This document shows positions 40,882 through 51,261 of a stretch of 64,000 nucleotides of DNA, piece after piece. The DNA comes from Nitrosospira multiformis. Lineage in GTDB: Bacteria > Pseudomonadota > Gammaproteobacteria > Burkholderiales > Nitrosomonadaceae. The position numbers and the translations under genes were made by a program. The notes beneath the pieces were generated by a model that worked only from the letters and a program-made list of their open reading frames with translations, was not told the DNA's origin and did no database searches. The first letter of the stretch is position 1; each line of letters starts with the position of its first letter. Where the stretch lies: the NCBI RefSeq assembly GCF_900110185.1, contig NZ_FOCT01000007.1:1-64000 (forward strand), written 5' to 3'.

Positions 40882-42069
40882 ATGATCGCTGTTCGTCATC
40901 TCACCATTCTGGGTTCCACAGGAAGCATCGGCGTAAGCACGCTGGATGTAGTGGCGCGTCACCCCGACCGCTTTCGCGTCGTGGCCCTTACCGCGAACAA
41001 GAGCGTCCAGAAAATTCTGGAACAATGCCGGCGTTTTGAGCCGCGCTATGCGGTGCTGCTGGATGAGACCAGCGCGGAACGGCTGCAAGTGGAAGTCCGC
41101 CGGGCTGGCCTTGCCACTGAAGTGCTTTGGGGAGTGGATTCGCTGGAAAAGGTCGCTTCGCTGCCGGACGTGGATACAGTCATGGCTGCGATCGTGGGCG
41201 CGGCCGGGATACGTCCGACATTTGCAGCGGCTGCGACGGGCAAGCGGGTATTGCTTGCCAACAAGGAAACAATGGTGATGGCGGGGCGCATATTCACGGA
41301 CGTGGTCAAGGAAAATCATGCCACGCTGCTCCCGATCGATAGCGAACACAATGCCATTTTTCAGTCCCTGCCGCAGCACTTCAGCGGCGATCTGCGCGCG
41401 GTGGGCGTGCGTCGCATTCTGCTGACCGCATCAGGCGGGCCCTTTCGCCAGATGCCGTTGTCCGCCTTGGAAAATGTAACCCCCGGGCAAGCGTGTGCTC
41501 ATCCCAATTGGGTAATGGGGCAGAAGATTTCGGTCGATTCCGCTACCATGATGAACAAGGGGCTCGAAGTCATCGAAGCGCACTGGTTGTTCGAAGCCTC
41601 GCCCGAGCAAATAGAGGTCGTCATTCACCCGCAGAGCATCATTCATTCCATGGTCGAGTATGTGGATGGCTCGGTATTGGCACAACTGGGCAATCCTGAT
41701 ATGCGTACTCCCATTGCCCACGCACTCGGCTTCCCTGAACGGATCGAGACGGGAGTCAACCCCCTGGATATGTTCAAGGTTGCCCGACTGGATTTCGAGG
41801 CCCCCGATTTTGAACGCTTTCCCTGCCTGCGGCTGGCATATCAGGCGCTGGCAAGCGGAGGAAGCGCTCCGGCTGTGCTGAATGCCGCCAATGAAGTGGC
41901 GGTGGATTCCTTTCTCAAATGTCTAATGCCATTCACGTCCATTCCCGCCATGATCGAGGATGTCATGCAGACAATTGGCCGCAGGGACATCGCGACTCTG
42001 GATGATGTGCTGGCGGCAGACGGCATGGCGCGCGAAGCGGCTCAAGAATGGCTGACGTGCCTGGCGTAA
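40882..42069 (+). CDS. dxr: 1-Deoxy-D-xylulose 5-phosphate reductoisomerase
   Basis: A 395-residue NADPH enzyme making methylerythritol 4-phosphate, the committed step of non-mevalonate isoprenoid synthesis. The N-terminal nucleotide site [26 protein letters not shown], the metal-binding [13 protein letters not shown] (Asp, Glu) and [19 protein letters not shown] are all present. Length is normal. The gene stops just before a 306-bp stretch that separates it from rseP. Confidence 0.97.
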   Translation: MIAVRHLTILGSTGSIGVSTLDVVARHPDRFRVVALTANKSVQKILEQCRRFEPRYAVLLDETSAERLQVEVRRAGLATEVLWGVDSLEKVASLPDVDTVMAAIVGAAGIRPTFAAAATGKRVLLANKETMVMAGRIFTDVVKENHATLLPIDSEHNAIFQSLPQHFSGDLRAVGVRRILLTASGGPFRQMPLSALENVTPGQACAHPNWVMGQKISVDSATMMNKGLEVIEAHWLFEASPEQIEVVIHPQSIIHSMVEYVDGSVLAQLGNPDMRTPIAHALGFPERIETGVNPLDMFKVARLDFEAPDFERFPCLRLAYQALASGGSAPAVLNAANEVAVDSFLKCLMPFTSIPAMIEDVMQTIGRRDIATLDDVLAADGMAREAAQEWLTCLA

Positions 42070-42375
42070 AGTGTCACAACCATTGGCCTTTCCGGCAGGT
42101 CGGACAACGGTTTATCCACCCGTTCTGAGGAAAGCTTCTCATTCATCCAAGGGAGCCGGACAGTTGGCTGGTTCCGGTAGCGCTTATGCGGGTACTAGGG
42201 CAGATAGGAGCCCGCGGAGCGTCGGATCCGTTTGCGGGGCCAGTTCTATCGGTTCCGCCGCTTGCGCAAGCCCCATCAGTCCCAATTGCGACTTCCATTT
42301 CATCCATGCGAAGATGGAAGACTTCTTTTACTTCCTCGTAACAGAGAGTCTGCTGGAACGTAGACCTGTAGAAGC
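42070..42375. other. Unusually long dxr-rseP gap with a doubtful 102-codon frame
   Basis: In related genomes rseP usually follows dxr closely. Here 306 bp intervene. One plus-strand frame (GTG 42071 to 42379) fills the gap exactly and its stop overlaps the rseP ATG as ATGA, which is how coupled genes look. However the predicted product is Ser/Ala/Gly-rich with no domain, helix pattern or ribosome-binding site that I can see, so I do not call it as a gene. Confidence 0.4.
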
Positions 42376-43743
42376 ATGACATTCCTTTTCACAATTGCCG
42401 CTTTCGTCGTTGCTCTCGGCCTGCTGATCGTGTTTCATGAATTCGGCCATTACCTCGTCGCTCGCTGGTGTGGAGTAAAAGTATTGCGTTTCTCCATCGG
42501 TTTCGGTCACCCGCTGATGCGGAAGCAGGTAGGAAAAGACCAGACCGAATGGGTTATCGCCGCCTTTCCTCTTGGCGGCTATGTGAAGATGCTCGATGAA
42601 CGTGAAGGAACGGTTGCCCCAGAGGAGTTGTCACGCTCATTCAACCGCCAGCCGGTTTTGCAGCGGTTTGCTATCGTCGCAGCCGGGCCGGTCGCGAATT
42701 TTCTGCTGGCGATCGTCCTTTACTGGCTGTTGTTCATGCTGGGCATCAGTGCGATGAAGCCTGTTCTCGGACCTGTTGCTCCCGCGACTCCGGCGGCATT
42801 TGCCGGCTTGGAGCAGGGCGACACCCTGAGGCGAATCGAGGGAGAGCCGGTCGAAACCTGGCAGGATGCGCGCTGGCTTCTATTGTCCCATGCCGTGGAC
42901 CGGCCTCCTTCACTTGCCGTGGAAGTGACTGACATCCATGGTCAGACCGGACTGCGGAGGCTGGATTTGAGCAGCATCCAGGCGGATGATCTGGACGGGG
43001 AGTTTTTAAAGAAAATTGGCCTCAGCAGTTATCAGCCGGAGGTTAAACCCGTCATTTCGCAGGTGATACCCGATAGTGCCGGAAGCCGCGCCGGATTGCT
43101 GCCGGGCGATGAGATCCTGGCAGTAAACGGGCGAAAAATTTCCCTGTGGCAAGACCTGGTGCAACAGGTGCGAGACCGGCCGGGATCATCGCTCATGCTG
43201 GAAATCCGGCGTGATGGTGCCGTGATCGACAAGGAGGTTGTTCCCGACAGCGTCACAGAGAATGGAGAAAAAATCGGGAAAATTGGAATTGCGCCGCGGA
43301 TTGATTCCGATGAGATCGAAAAGCTGTTGATCGAAGTGCGCTATCCCTTGGGCAGCGCTTTTGCCAAGGCGATAAACAAAACCTGGGAAACTTCGAAGTT
43401 CACCTTGCAAATGTTCGGAAAAATGCTGGCAGGTGAGGTGTCCTGGAAGAATGTAAGTGGCCCCATCACTATTGCCGACTATGCAGGAAAATCTGCCCAG
43501 ATGGGTCTTTCCCCTTATCTGGGTTTTCTCGCCCTGATCAGTGTCAGTTTGGGAGTATTGAACCTGCTGCCCATTCCCGTATTGGATGGAGGGCATTTAA
43601 TGTATTATGTCATCGAAATCGTCAAGGGCAGTCCGCTCTCCGCGAAAGCGATGGAAATCGGTCAGCAGGTGGGGATGGCACTCTTGTTTGCCCTGATGGC
43701 TTTTGCCATTTATAACGACATAAACCGCCTCATCCCCGGTTAA
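42376..43743 (+). CDS. rseP: Regulated intramembrane protease RseP (site-2 protease)
   Basis: A 455-residue membrane zinc protease that cuts RseA to release the envelope-stress factor sigma-E and clears signal-peptide remnants. The zinc site HEFGH is in the first membrane helix (LIVFHEFGHYLVARW); the third ligand is in NLLPIPVLDGGHLM. Two periplasmic PDZ domains (~residues 115-300) lie between. Length matches the family. It stands in the standard position before bamA, 3 bp upstream. Confidence 0.97.
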   Translation: MTFLFTIAAFVVALGLLIVFHEFGHYLVARWCGVKVLRFSIGFGHPLMRKQVGKDQTEWVIAAFPLGGYVKMLDEREGTVAPEELSRSFNRQPVLQRFAIVAAGPVANFLLAIVLYWLLFMLGISAMKPVLGPVAPATPAAFAGLEQGDTLRRIEGEPVETWQDARWLLLSHAVDRPPSLAVEVTDIHGQTGLRRLDLSSIQADDLDGEFLKKIGLSSYQPEVKPVISQVIPDSAGSRAGLLPGDEILAVNGRKISLWQDLVQQVRDRPGSSLMLEIRRDGAVIDKEVVPDSVTENGEKIGKIGIAPRIDSDEIEKLLIEVRYPLGSAFAKAINKTWETSKFTLQMFGKMLAGEVSWKNVSGPITIADYAGKSAQMGLSPYLGFLALISVSLGVLNLLPIPVLDGGHLMYYVIEIVKGSPLSAKAMEIGQQVGMALLFALMAFAIYNDINRLIPG

Positions 43744-43746
43744 AGC

Positions 43747-46029
43747 ATGAAAGTCAGGTATCTGGTCGCGCTTGTTTCTGCTTTGTGCGCTTCGGCTTCA
43801 TGGGCACGCGAGCCCTTCGAAGTCAAGGACATCCGGGTGGAAGGCATACAGCGCACCGAGGCCGGAACCGTGTTCAGTTACCTGCCGGTGAAGGTCGGGG
43901 ATGTGCTCGACGATGAAAAGGCTGCGGCGGCGATAAAGGCACTGTATGCCACCGGTTTTTTCAAGGACGTGCGGCTCGAATCCGAGAACGGTGTCCTGAT
44001 CGTGGTGATAGAGGAGCGGCCGGCGATTGCTCAGATCACCATTGTCGGCGCCAAGGAGTTTGAGAAAGACAAGCTCAAGGAGGGCCTGAAACAGGCAGGC
44101 TTGGCGGAATCCCGCATTTTCGATCGCTCGACACTGGAAAAGGCCGAACAGGAACTCAAGCAGCAATATATGGCGCGCGGCAAATATGCCGTGAAAATCA
44201 CCACAACCACAACCCCACTTGAACGAAACCGGGTGGGCATTACCTTCCATGTAGACGAAGGCAGAACCGCCAAGATCCGCAAGATCAATATCGTTGGAAA
44301 TAAAGCTTTCAAGGAAAAGGATCTGTTGAGTGCATTCTCACTGCGGACCCCTGGCCTTTTGACCTGGCTCACCAAGGAAGACCAGTATTCCAAGCAGAAG
44401 CTCGGAGGCGATCTCGAATCGCTCCGTTCCTATTACCTGAATCGCGGCTACCTCGAATTCAGCATAGAATCGACGCAGGTATCGATCACCCCCGACATGC
44501 AGGATATTTACATTACGGTAAATATCGTCGAGGGTCCCAAATATGATGTTTCCGAAATCAAGCTCGCCGGTGAACTGCTGGTTCCGGAAGAGGAACTGCG
44601 CAAGCTCATACAACTCTCGGCGGGAGATACGTTTTCCCGCGAGAAACTGACGGAGTCCATCAAGCTCATCACTGACCGGCTCGGCGACGACGGCTACGCA
44701 TTCGCCAATGTCAACGCCTCTCCTCAGTTGGACAAGGAAAAACAGCAGGTGGCGTTCACTTTTTTTATCGATCCCGGTCGTCGCGTCTATGTCAGACGCA
44801 TCAATATTACCGGCAACTCCCGAACCCGGGATGAAGTGATACGGCGGGAAATGCGCCAGTTCGAAGGGGGCTGGTATTCAACCAGCAAGATAAACCGCTC
44901 CAAGACGCGGGTCGACAGATTGAATTATTTTACCGCCGTCAATGTTGAAACCCCGGCGGTTCCCGGTACCACGGACCAGATCGATGTGAATGTCGAAGTC
45001 AAGGAAAAGCCGACAGGCGCCGTGATGTTCGGTGCGGGCTATTCCAACATGGAGGGACTGATACTGAGCGGGTCTGTTGCGCAGGACAATATATTCGGTA
45101 CCGGCAAGTTCGTCAATCTCATGGTGAATACGGGTAGCGTCAACAAGACCTATTCATTGTCCTATACCGACCCCTATTTCACCAAGGATGGTGTCACGGC
45201 AGGACTCGATCTCTATAAGCGGGTGCTCAACACGCGTACCCTGTCCTCCGTGATGAACTTCAATACCGACACGCTGGGCGCAGGTCTGCGTTTCGGCATT
45301 CCCATCAATGAAAATGACAGCATCATGGGAGGGCTGGGGGCGGAACAAACCACGATCGATCTTGGGCCTGACAGCCCGCAGCGTAATATCGATTTCGTGA
45401 ACAAATTCGGGCGGACCACGATCAACATACCTGCAACGCTCAGCTGGAGGCGGGATGGCCGTGACAGTGCAATCTGGACAACTTCGGGAACCACGCAGCG
45501 CGTGTTCGCCGAGGTGGGTCTGCCGGGAGGAGACCTCACTTATTACAAATTGAGTTATGACCTTCGCTGGTATTTCCCCATCACTGAGATATTTACGCTG
45601 ATGTTGAATGGAGAACTTGGATATGGGGATGGCTATTCCGGTAAAGAGCTTCCCTTTTTCAAGAATTTCTTCGCGGGCGGCAATACCTCCGTGCGGGGTT
45701 ATAACATCAGTTCGCTGGGTCCCAGGGACGCAACCAACAGAACCCTCGGAGGCAACAAACGTGCGGTAGGTAATATCGAGGTTCTGTTTCCGATGCCCGG
45801 CATGAGGAATGACCGCACGGTACGCCTGAGCGCGTTTCTGGATGGCGGCACGGTCTGGGGACCTGGCGGGGTAAGACCGGAGCAGGAGGGCTTGCGCTAT
45901 TCTGCCGGCGTCGCCGTTACCTGGATATCCCCTATGGGACCGCTCAAAATCAGCGTGGCCCAGCCCTTGAACAGCCAGCCCGGCGATAACATACAGCGTT
46001 TTCAGTTTCAGTTTGGGCAACAATTCTAG
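43747..46029 (+). CDS. bamA: Outer-membrane assembly factor BamA
   Basis: This 760-residue Omp85 protein is the core of the machine that folds outer-membrane barrels. After a signal peptide (MKVRYLVALVSALCASASWA) come five POTRA domains (~25-420, with repeated VKxxR/GNKAF-type starts) and a C-terminal 16-strand barrel (~420-760). The SVRGYNISSLGPRD segment near residue 650 is the conserved VRG(Y/F) loop, and the chain ends QFQFGQQF. It is followed by skp after 14 bp; the expected target proteins include the TonB receptor at 6586. Confidence 0.97.
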   Translation: MKVRYLVALVSALCASASWAREPFEVKDIRVEGIQRTEAGTVFSYLPVKVGDVLDDEKAAAAIKALYATGFFKDVRLESENGVLIVVIEERPAIAQITIVGAKEFEKDKLKEGLKQAGLAESRIFDRSTLEKAEQELKQQYMARGKYAVKITTTTTPLERNRVGITFHVDEGRTAKIRKINIVGNKAFKEKDLLSAFSLRTPGLLTWLTKEDQYSKQKLGGDLESLRSYYLNRGYLEFSIESTQVSITPDMQDIYITVNIVEGPKYDVSEIKLAGELLVPEEELRKLIQLSAGDTFSREKLTESIKLITDRLGDDGYAFANVNASPQLDKEKQQVAFTFFIDPGRRVYVRRINITGNSRTRDEVIRREMRQFEGGWYSTSKINRSKTRVDRLNYFTAVNVETPAVPGTTDQIDVNVEVKEKPTGAVMFGAGYSNMEGLILSGSVAQDNIFGTGKFVNLMVNTGSVNKTYSLSYTDPYFTKDGVTAGLDLYKRVLNTRTLSSVMNFNTDTLGAGLRFGIPINENDSIMGGLGAEQTTIDLGPDSPQRNIDFVNKFGRTTINIPATLSWRRDGRDSAIWTTSGTTQRVFAEVGLPGGDLTYYKLSYDLRWYFPITEIFTLMLNGELGYGDGYSGKELPFFKNFFAGGNTSVRGYNISSLGPRDATNRTLGGNKRAVGNIEVLFPMPGMRNDRTVRLSAFLDGGTVWGPGGVRPEQEGLRYSAGVAVTWISPMGPLKISVAQPLNSQPGDNIQRFQFQFGQQF

Positions 46030-46043
46030 ATCCGGAGATAAAA

Positions 46044-46571
46044 TTGAAACACAAGATACTGGGACGAACTTTAATCGCCGTAACGTCCATTCTGGTCGCA
46101 TCTATCTACGGAACCGCAAGCGCGCTGGCAGAAGATATCAAGATCGGGGTTGTCGACACGGAGCGCATTCTGGCTGAATCCACGCCCGCCGTCAGAGCGC
46201 TTAGAAAAATAGAAAAGGAATTCCTCCCGCGGGACCAGGAGCTCAAGAAACTCGCGATACAGGCGAAGGAGCTTCAGGATTTGCTGGAAAAAGAAGGAAA
46301 GCGCATGCCGGAAGCGGAACGCCGCAGCAAGGAGCGCGACCTGGCTGCGCTTAACCGGGAATACCAGCGCGGGCAACGGCAGTTGCGCGAAGATCTGAGC
46401 CTGCGCCAGAACGATGAGGTTGCGGCGCTTCAGTTGACCGCCACCAAGGCCATTCAAATCATTGCCGAGACCGAGAAGTACGACCTCATATTGCCCCTGC
46501 GCGATCTCGTCTACCGAAGCCCGCGAATCGATATTACTGACAAGGTACTCAAAGCGCTGGCCGACAAGTAG
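46044..46571 (+). CDS. skp: Periplasmic chaperone Skp/OmpH
   Basis: A 175-residue protein with a signal peptide (to about ALAED) followed by the typical charged helical arms (~60-130) and a short beta body. Skp trimers hold unfolded outer-membrane proteins on the way to BamA. The start is TTG at 46044 with GGAG seven bases upstream; no ATG lies in a suitable position. In most proteobacteria lpxD follows directly, but here fabZ does. Confidence 0.88.
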   Translation: MKHKILGRTLIAVTSILVASIYGTASALAEDIKIGVVDTERILAESTPAVRALRKIEKEFLPRDQELKKLAIQAKELQDLLEKEGKRMPEAERRSKERDLAALNREYQRGQRQLREDLSLRQNDEVAALQLTATKAIQIIAETEKYDLILPLRDLVYRSPRIDITDKVLKALADK

Positions 46572-46683
46572 CTCTGCCGGGCAGGTGCAACGGGCAAGTC
46601 CGTCTCTCCTCCGGATCGTCTCAATCCTCTGATGATCATCCTTTATTCACTTCTTATCAAGAACCCCGGAAAACATCGCGCTA

Positions 46684-47124
46684 ATGGATATCCATGAAAT
46701 TCTGAAATACCTTCCTCACCGTTACCCCTTGCTCCTAGTCGATCGCGTTCTCGCTTTCGAACCGGGAAAGAGTCTCACCGCGCTCAAGAATGTAACGATC
46801 AACGAACCTTTTTTTACAGGACACTTTCCTCATCATCCCGTCATGCCCGGGGTATTGGTGATCGAAGCGCTGGCGCAGGCTGCTGCTCTTCTGACACTCA
46901 AAACAGCCAATGTGGAAGCCGACGAGAATTCCATCTATTATTTCGTCGGCATCGATAATGCGCGTTTCAAGCGGCCGGTGGAACCGGGCGATCAATTAAT
47001 ACTCAAGGCTACAGTTCTGAAGGAGAGGATCGGAATCTGGAAATATGCGGCACGAGCGGAAGTGGACGGCCGCGTTGCTGCCGAAGCCGAACTGATGTGT
47101 ACCGTCAGGCCAAGAGAGACCTGA
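46684..47124 (+). CDS. fabZ: 3-Hydroxyacyl-[ACP] dehydratase FabZ
   Basis: A 146-residue hot-dog-fold enzyme of fatty acid elongation. The catalytic His and Glu are in [33 protein letters not shown] and [15 protein letters not shown] complete the signature. It lies in the usual bamA-skp-(lpxD)-fabZ-(lpxA-lpxB)-rnhB order, except that the bracketed genes are missing. Confidence 0.97.
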   Translation: MDIHEILKYLPHRYPLLLVDRVLAFEPGKSLTALKNVTINEPFFTGHFPHHPVMPGVLVIEALAQAAALLTLKTANVEADENSIYYFVGIDNARFKRPVEPGDQLILKATVLKERIGIWKYAARAEVDGRVAAEAELMCTVRPRET

Positions 47125-47155
47125 AATACCTACGGAAGAGCGGCGGAGTTGATCC

Positions 47156-47755
47156 ATGTGCAGCAATGAATACCATTGGGTCTGCGGTGTGGATGAGGCA
47201 GGCAGGGGGCCGCTGGCAGGACCGGTGTTCGCTGCCTGCGTGATACTCGATCCGGCATCTCCTATAGATGGGCTGGCGGATTCGAAAACGCTTACCGAGG
47301 GAAAGCGCAACAGCCTGACCCTTGCCATAAAGGCGCATTCGATTGCCTGGGCTATCGGGTTCGCATCCGTCAGGGAAATAGACCGGCTGAATATACTGCA
47401 AGCAAGCCTGCTGGCGATGAAACGCGCGATCGGAAAATTGCAGGTGACGCCAGCGCGGGTATTAGTGGATGGGAACCACAGTCCCCGCTTGAAATTCCCG
47501 GTGACTACCATCGTGAGGGGCGACAGCCTGGTGCCGGAAATTTCCGCTGCCTCGATTCTTGCCAAGACCGCTCGCGATGCCGAGATGATGGCGTTACACC
47601 GGCGTTTTCCCCGTTATGGCTTCGATCAGCACAAAGGATATTCCACGGAGCAGCATCTTGCCGCACTGAAAATTCACGGCGTTTCCATTGTGCACCGCCG
47701 CAGTTTTGCGCCGGTAAGAGAACTCATGACAAATGAAAAAGACCCGGAATCATGA
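47156..47755 (+). CDS. rnhB: Ribonuclease HII
   Basis: A 199-residue nuclease that removes RNA from DNA, including single ribonucleotides. The active site [11 protein letters not shown] (Asp, Glu), [10 protein letters not shown] and [16 protein letters not shown] (with the later Asp) are intact, as is [11 protein letters not shown]. It begins 31 bp after fabZ, replacing the normal lpxA-lpxB-rnhB run with a direct fabZ-rnhB join. An inverted repeat follows at 47883-47900. Confidence 0.96.
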   Translation: MCSNEYHWVCGVDEAGRGPLAGPVFAACVILDPASPIDGLADSKTLTEGKRNSLTLAIKAHSIAWAIGFASVREIDRLNILQASLLAMKRAIGKLQVTPARVLVDGNHSPRLKFPVTTIVRGDSLVPEISAASILAKTARDAEMMALHRRFPRYGFDQHKGYSTEQHLAALKIHGVSIVHRRSFAPVRELMTNEKDPES

Positions 47756-47882
47756 ATAAATCCTGCCCTGAATCAGGCTTCCGCCAGGCTCCTGCTTCCG
47801 GCAATTTCCATTCCGCCTGACCGCCTGCCCCGCAAAAAAGCTATATTCCATTTAAGGACTGCGAATGCAATAATGAATGATT

Positions 47883-47900
47883 CTCGATGAAGGCATCGAG
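47883..47900. repeat. Hairpin downstream of rnhB
   Basis: CTCGATG (47883-47889) and CATCGAG (47894-47900) form a perfect 7-bp stem with an AAGG loop, about 130 bp after rnhB and 70 bp before slyD. No T-run follows immediately. Confidence 0.4.
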
Positions 47901-47970
47901 CGCATGACTCTTAGCATTTTTATCATTTCCTGAGGAAATTCCTGATAACCTAACTTGCAGGCTCAACGAT

Positions 47971-48465
47971 ATGCGAATTGAAAAAGGCACCGTGGTATCG
48001 CTCAATTATATTTTGTCTGATTCAACCGGTGAAATTCTGGAGAAATCCAATTTTCCTGTAAGCTACCTCCACGGTGGTTACCATGATGAAATGTTTCCGA
48101 AGGTGGAAGAGGAACTGACTCACAAGGAAGCAGGGTACCGTTGCCTGGTCGTGATGGAACCGGAGGATGCTTTTGGCGAATATGACAGCGATCTCGTGCG
48201 GGTCGAGTCACGCAGCCGCTTTCCCGAGGATGTCGTGGTGGGCATGAAGTTCGAAGGGGGCGAGGAAGAGTCGGACAATGTTCGGATATATACAGTGACA
48301 GACATTGCCGAAGACAAGGTCGTAGTGGACGGCAATCATCCTCTGGCAGGGCAGTCGGTTCGATTTGAATGCGAAGTAACCGATGTGCGTCCCGCTACTG
48401 CAGAAGAGTTGGCTCATGGCCACGCTCACGGTCCGCATGGTCATGGCCACGGGCATGAGCATTAA
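47971..48465 (+). CDS. slyD: FKBP-type peptidyl-prolyl isomerase/metallochaperone SlyD
   Basis: This 164-residue protein has an N-terminal FKBP half, the inserted chaperone flap (~70-120), and a C-terminal His-rich tail (HGHAHGPHGHGHGHEH) that in SlyD binds nickel and other metals. The GTVVSLNYIL start and EPEDAFGEYD and NHPLAGQSVRFECEV segments are diagnostic. It helps protein folding and delivers metal, for example to hydrogenase or urease in other bacteria. The gene converges with mutS. Confidence 0.9.
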   Translation: MRIEKGTVVSLNYILSDSTGEILEKSNFPVSYLHGGYHDEMFPKVEEELTHKEAGYRCLVVMEPEDAFGEYDSDLVRVESRSRFPEDVVVGMKFEGGEEESDNVRIYTVTDIAEDKVVVDGNHPLAGQSVRFECEVTDVRPATAEELAHGHAHGPHGHGHGHEH

Positions 48466-48468
48466 GAC

Positions 48469-48488
48469 GTGAGCCCGGGGGAGCTCAC
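48469..48488. terminator. Hairpin between convergent slyD and mutS
   Basis: GTGAGC (48469-48474) and GCTCAC (48483-48488) form a 6-bp GC-rich stem in the 44-bp gap between two converging genes. No T-run on either side. Confidence 0.3.
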
Positions 48489-48509
48489 CGTTAGAGATAT
48501 AAGTCGAAG

Positions 48510-51260
48510 CTATTCTTTCTCTGCTGCCTTCTTCAAGGCGTAGAGCTTCTCCAGGGCCTGTTTCGGGCTCAAATCGTCGGGAACGATAGTGCGTAACAGT
48601 GCAAGTACGGGATGCTCCGACGCGCTGTCATTTTTGTCAACGGAACCTTCCGGCATCCTGTCCTGGTTCCAGAAGAGGTCGTCCCTGGAGAACAAGTCTC
48701 CTTGCGGCTGATTGCTCAACGCTTCCTGCTCAAGTTTCAGCAGATATCTTCTCGCTGTTCTTATTACCGGATCAGGCACCCCGGCCAATGCCGCCACCTG
48801 GAGACCGTAGCTCTGGCTGGCCGGCCCCTCGTTGACGGCGTGCAGGAACACGATATGATGTTTGTGCTCCACTGCGCGGAGGTGCACATTGGCAACCTGT
48901 GCGAACTCCTCCGCAAGTCGCGTCAATTCGAAATAATGTGTGGCGAATAGCGTGTAGCTCCGGTTCTTTTCCAGCAGATAACGAGCGATTGCGAAAGCGA
49001 GCGCCAGTCCATCGAACGTAGAGGTTCCCCGGCCTACTTCGTCCATCAGCACCAGGCTTTGTGCGGTGGCGTTGTGCAGGATATTCGCCGCCTCGGTCAT
49101 TTCCATCATGAAGGTGGAGCGCCCTCCTGCGAGATCATCGGATGCGCCGATCCGCGTGAAAAGCTGATCGAGCGGTCCAATAAGCGCGCTTCTCGCGGGA
49201 ACAAAACTTCCGCAATGGGCGAGCAGCGCAATCAGGGCAACCTGGCGCATGTAGGTAGACTTCCCGCCCATGTTGGGCCCGGTAACGACGAGCATCTGCC
49301 GCCTGCCACCCACGCAGACGCCAAGCTGGACATCATTGGCGATGAAGCTGTCCACTTGTTTTTCAACTACCGGATGCCGCCCTGCCTGAATTTCGATAAC
49401 ACTATCACTGGTAAAAAGGGGCAGGGTGTAGTCAAGTGCCAGCGCGCGTTCGGCAAAGGTCGCAAGGACATCCAGTTCGGCCACGCTGCACGCAACCTGC
49501 TGCAGATGGTCGATATACTGCGAGAGCATATCCAGCAGCTCGCCATACAGCAGTTTCTCCCGCTCCAGTGCCCGGCTCTGCGCAGAAAGCGCCTTTTCCT
49601 CGAAAGCTTTGAGCTCAGGCGTAATATAACGCTCGGCATTCTTCAGTGTCTGCCTGCGCCGATAGTCGTCGGGGATTTTCTCGGTGTGCACATGCGTGAT
49701 TTCAATGTAAAAACCGTGCAGACGGTTGTATTCCACCTTGAGGTTCGCAATACCGGTACGGGTCTTTTCCCGGGTTTCGAGTTGCAGCAGGAATTCATCG
49801 CAATTGTTGTGTATCGCACGCAGTTCATCCAACTCGGCATCGTAGCCATCGGCAATCACGCCCCCGGTACGCAGCATCACCTCCGGTTCTTCCTTCAGCG
49901 ATTTCTCCAGCAGCGCAACGAGAGCATTGTCTGGCGCCATCGAGTGGATGAGCGCCGCGACATGCGCGCTTACGTCACTGCTGTCACTGCTGTCACTGCT
50001 TGTAGTGGCAGTACCGGCAACGGCGTTGTTGACTGCGGGCAGCCGTTTCAGGCTCTCGCGCAGCCCGGATAAGTCCCGTGGCCGTGCCGATTTCAGTGCG
50101 ATACGAGCAGTAATGCGCTCGATATCCGTCACGCGCTTCAAGCAGTCACGCACCGAAAGGTAGGGGCCTGATCCTGCTTCCCCCATCAAAAAAGATACAC
50201 CGTCGAGCCGATTCTGGATTAGCCCGCGGTCGCGAAGCGGATGATGCAGCCAGTGGCGCAGCAGCCGACTGCCCATGTTGGTCGAACAGGTATCCAGCAG
50301 GGACAATAAAGTGGGCGCCACCTCGCCTCGTATGGTTTCGGAGATCTCCAGGTTGCGGCGGGTGGCAGCGTCCATGCGCAGATAAGTATCCTCTCGCTCA
50401 ACCCGCAACCCCTTGATATGACCTATGCTGGCACCCTGCGTCAGCCGGGCATAATCCAGCAACGCGCTTGCGGCGCCGAGAGAAACATCCAGATCCTCGC
50501 AGCCGAAACCAGAAAGGTCATGGGTACCGAACTGCCGGGAGAGATTGCGCACAGCCGCGCCGGTATCGAACTGCCATGCCGGCAAATGCTTCACGCATAA
50601 CTTCTCCTGCATTACCCTGTCGTTGATGCCGGCAAGATTCAGCGATTCCGGTAAAAGAACCTCGGCAGGCTTCAGGCGCTCGAGTTCGGCTGTGAGATTG
50701 TTCACCGAAGTTTCCATTACAGAAAATTGCCCTGCTGCAAGATTCAGCCACGCCAACCCCAGGGTGGATTCATGCACGAGCAAGGCAAGCAGGGCGCTGT
50801 CGCGCTTGTCCTCCAGGAGCGCAGTATCGGTCAGGGTGCCGGGGGTGATGATGCGTGTCACCTGGCGTTCTACCGGTCCTTTCGAAGTGGCGGAATCGCC
50901 CACCTGTTCGCAAATGACAACCGATTCGCCAAGCTTGACGAGCTTTGCCAGATACTGCTCCGCCGCATGGTAAGGCACACCCGCCATCTTGATTGGCTCT
51001 CCCGCGGAGCTGCCGCGGCGGGTCAGGGTGATGTCGAGCAGCTTCGCCGCCTTTTCTGCATCGTCAAAGAACAGCTCGTAGAAATCCCCCATCCGGTAAA
51101 ACATCAGCATGTCCGGATGCTGCGCCTTGATGCGCAGGTATTGCTGCATCATGGGGGTATGGTTATTCAATACCGCTTCAAATACTGTGGGATCGGTTGA
51201 AAGTTGCTTTACTGGATTGAGACATTCATTTATTTCTTTGTGAAGTAACCATTTAACCAT
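48510..51260 (-). CDS. mutS: DNA mismatch repair protein MutS
   Basis: A 916-residue mismatch-recognition ATPase. The mismatch-wedge motif [11 protein letters not shown] (Phe-x-Glu) is near residue 57, the connector and lever domains follow, and the ATPase has Walker [10 protein letters not shown] (~661), Walker [13 protein letters not shown] and the NPxGD-less C-terminal dimer region. A low-complexity insert [15 protein letters not shown], encoded by a repeated nonamer at about 49976-50001, lies in the lever region and is not expected in relatives. The start at ATG 51260 is just 1 bp from the end of the glycosidase gene, but a start nearer to [12 protein letters not shown] cannot be ruled out since the first ~35 residues have no family likeness. 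Confidence 0.96.
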   Translation of the reverse strand: MVKWLLHKEINECLNPVKQLSTDPTVFEAVLNNHTPMMQQYLRIKAQHPDMLMFYRMGDFYELFFDDAEKAAKLLDITLTRRGSSAGEPIKMAGVPYHAAEQYLAKLVKLGESVVICEQVGDSATSKGPVERQVTRIITPGTLTDTALLEDKRDSALLALLVHESTLGLAWLNLAAGQFSVMETSVNNLTAELERLKPAEVLLPESLNLAGINDRVMQEKLCVKHLPAWQFDTGAAVRNLSRQFGTHDLSGFGCEDLDVSLGAASALLDYARLTQGASIGHIKGLRVEREDTYLRMDAATRRNLEISETIRGEVAPTLLSLLDTCSTNMGSRLLRHWLHHPLRDRGLIQNRLDGVSFLMGEAGSGPYLSVRDCLKRVTDIERITARIALKSARPRDLSGLRESLKRLPAVNNAVAGTATTSSDSSDSSDVSAHVAALIHSMAPDNALVALLEKSLKEEPEVMLRTGGVIADGYDAELDELRAIHNNCDEFLLQLETREKTRTGIANLKVEYNRLHGFYIEITHVHTEKIPDDYRRRQTLKNAERYITPELKAFEEKALSAQSRALEREKLLYGELLDMLSQYIDHLQQVACSVAELDVLATFAERALALDYTLPLFTSDSVIEIQAGRHPVVEKQVDSFIANDVQLGVCVGGRRQMLVVTGPNMGGKSTYMRQVALIALLAHCGSFVPARSALIGPLDQLFTRIGASDDLAGGRSTFMMEMTEAANILHNATAQSLVLMDEVGRGTSTFDGLALAFAIARYLLEKNRSYTLFATHYFELTRLAEEFAQVANVHLRAVEHKHHIVFLHAVNEGPASQSYGLQVAALAGVPDPVIRTARRYLLKLEQEALSNQPQGDLFSRDDLFWNQDRMPEGSVDKNDSASEHPVLALLRTIVPDDLSPKQALEKLYALKKAAEKE
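49976..50001 (-). repeat. Tandem nonamer repeat in mutS
   Basis: The plus-strand unit CACTGCTGT repeats about three times. In the mutS frame it encodes an SSD-type Ser/Asp run. The unit is a multiple of three, so copy-number change would keep the frame. Confidence 0.7.
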
Positions 51261-51261
51261 A

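Noticed and set aside
45154..46101. 315-codon open frame antisense to bamA and skp
   Set aside because: Shadow of two well-supported genes.
49059..50072. 337-codon open frame antisense to mutS
   Set aside because: Full overlap with conserved MutS codons; no family likeness.
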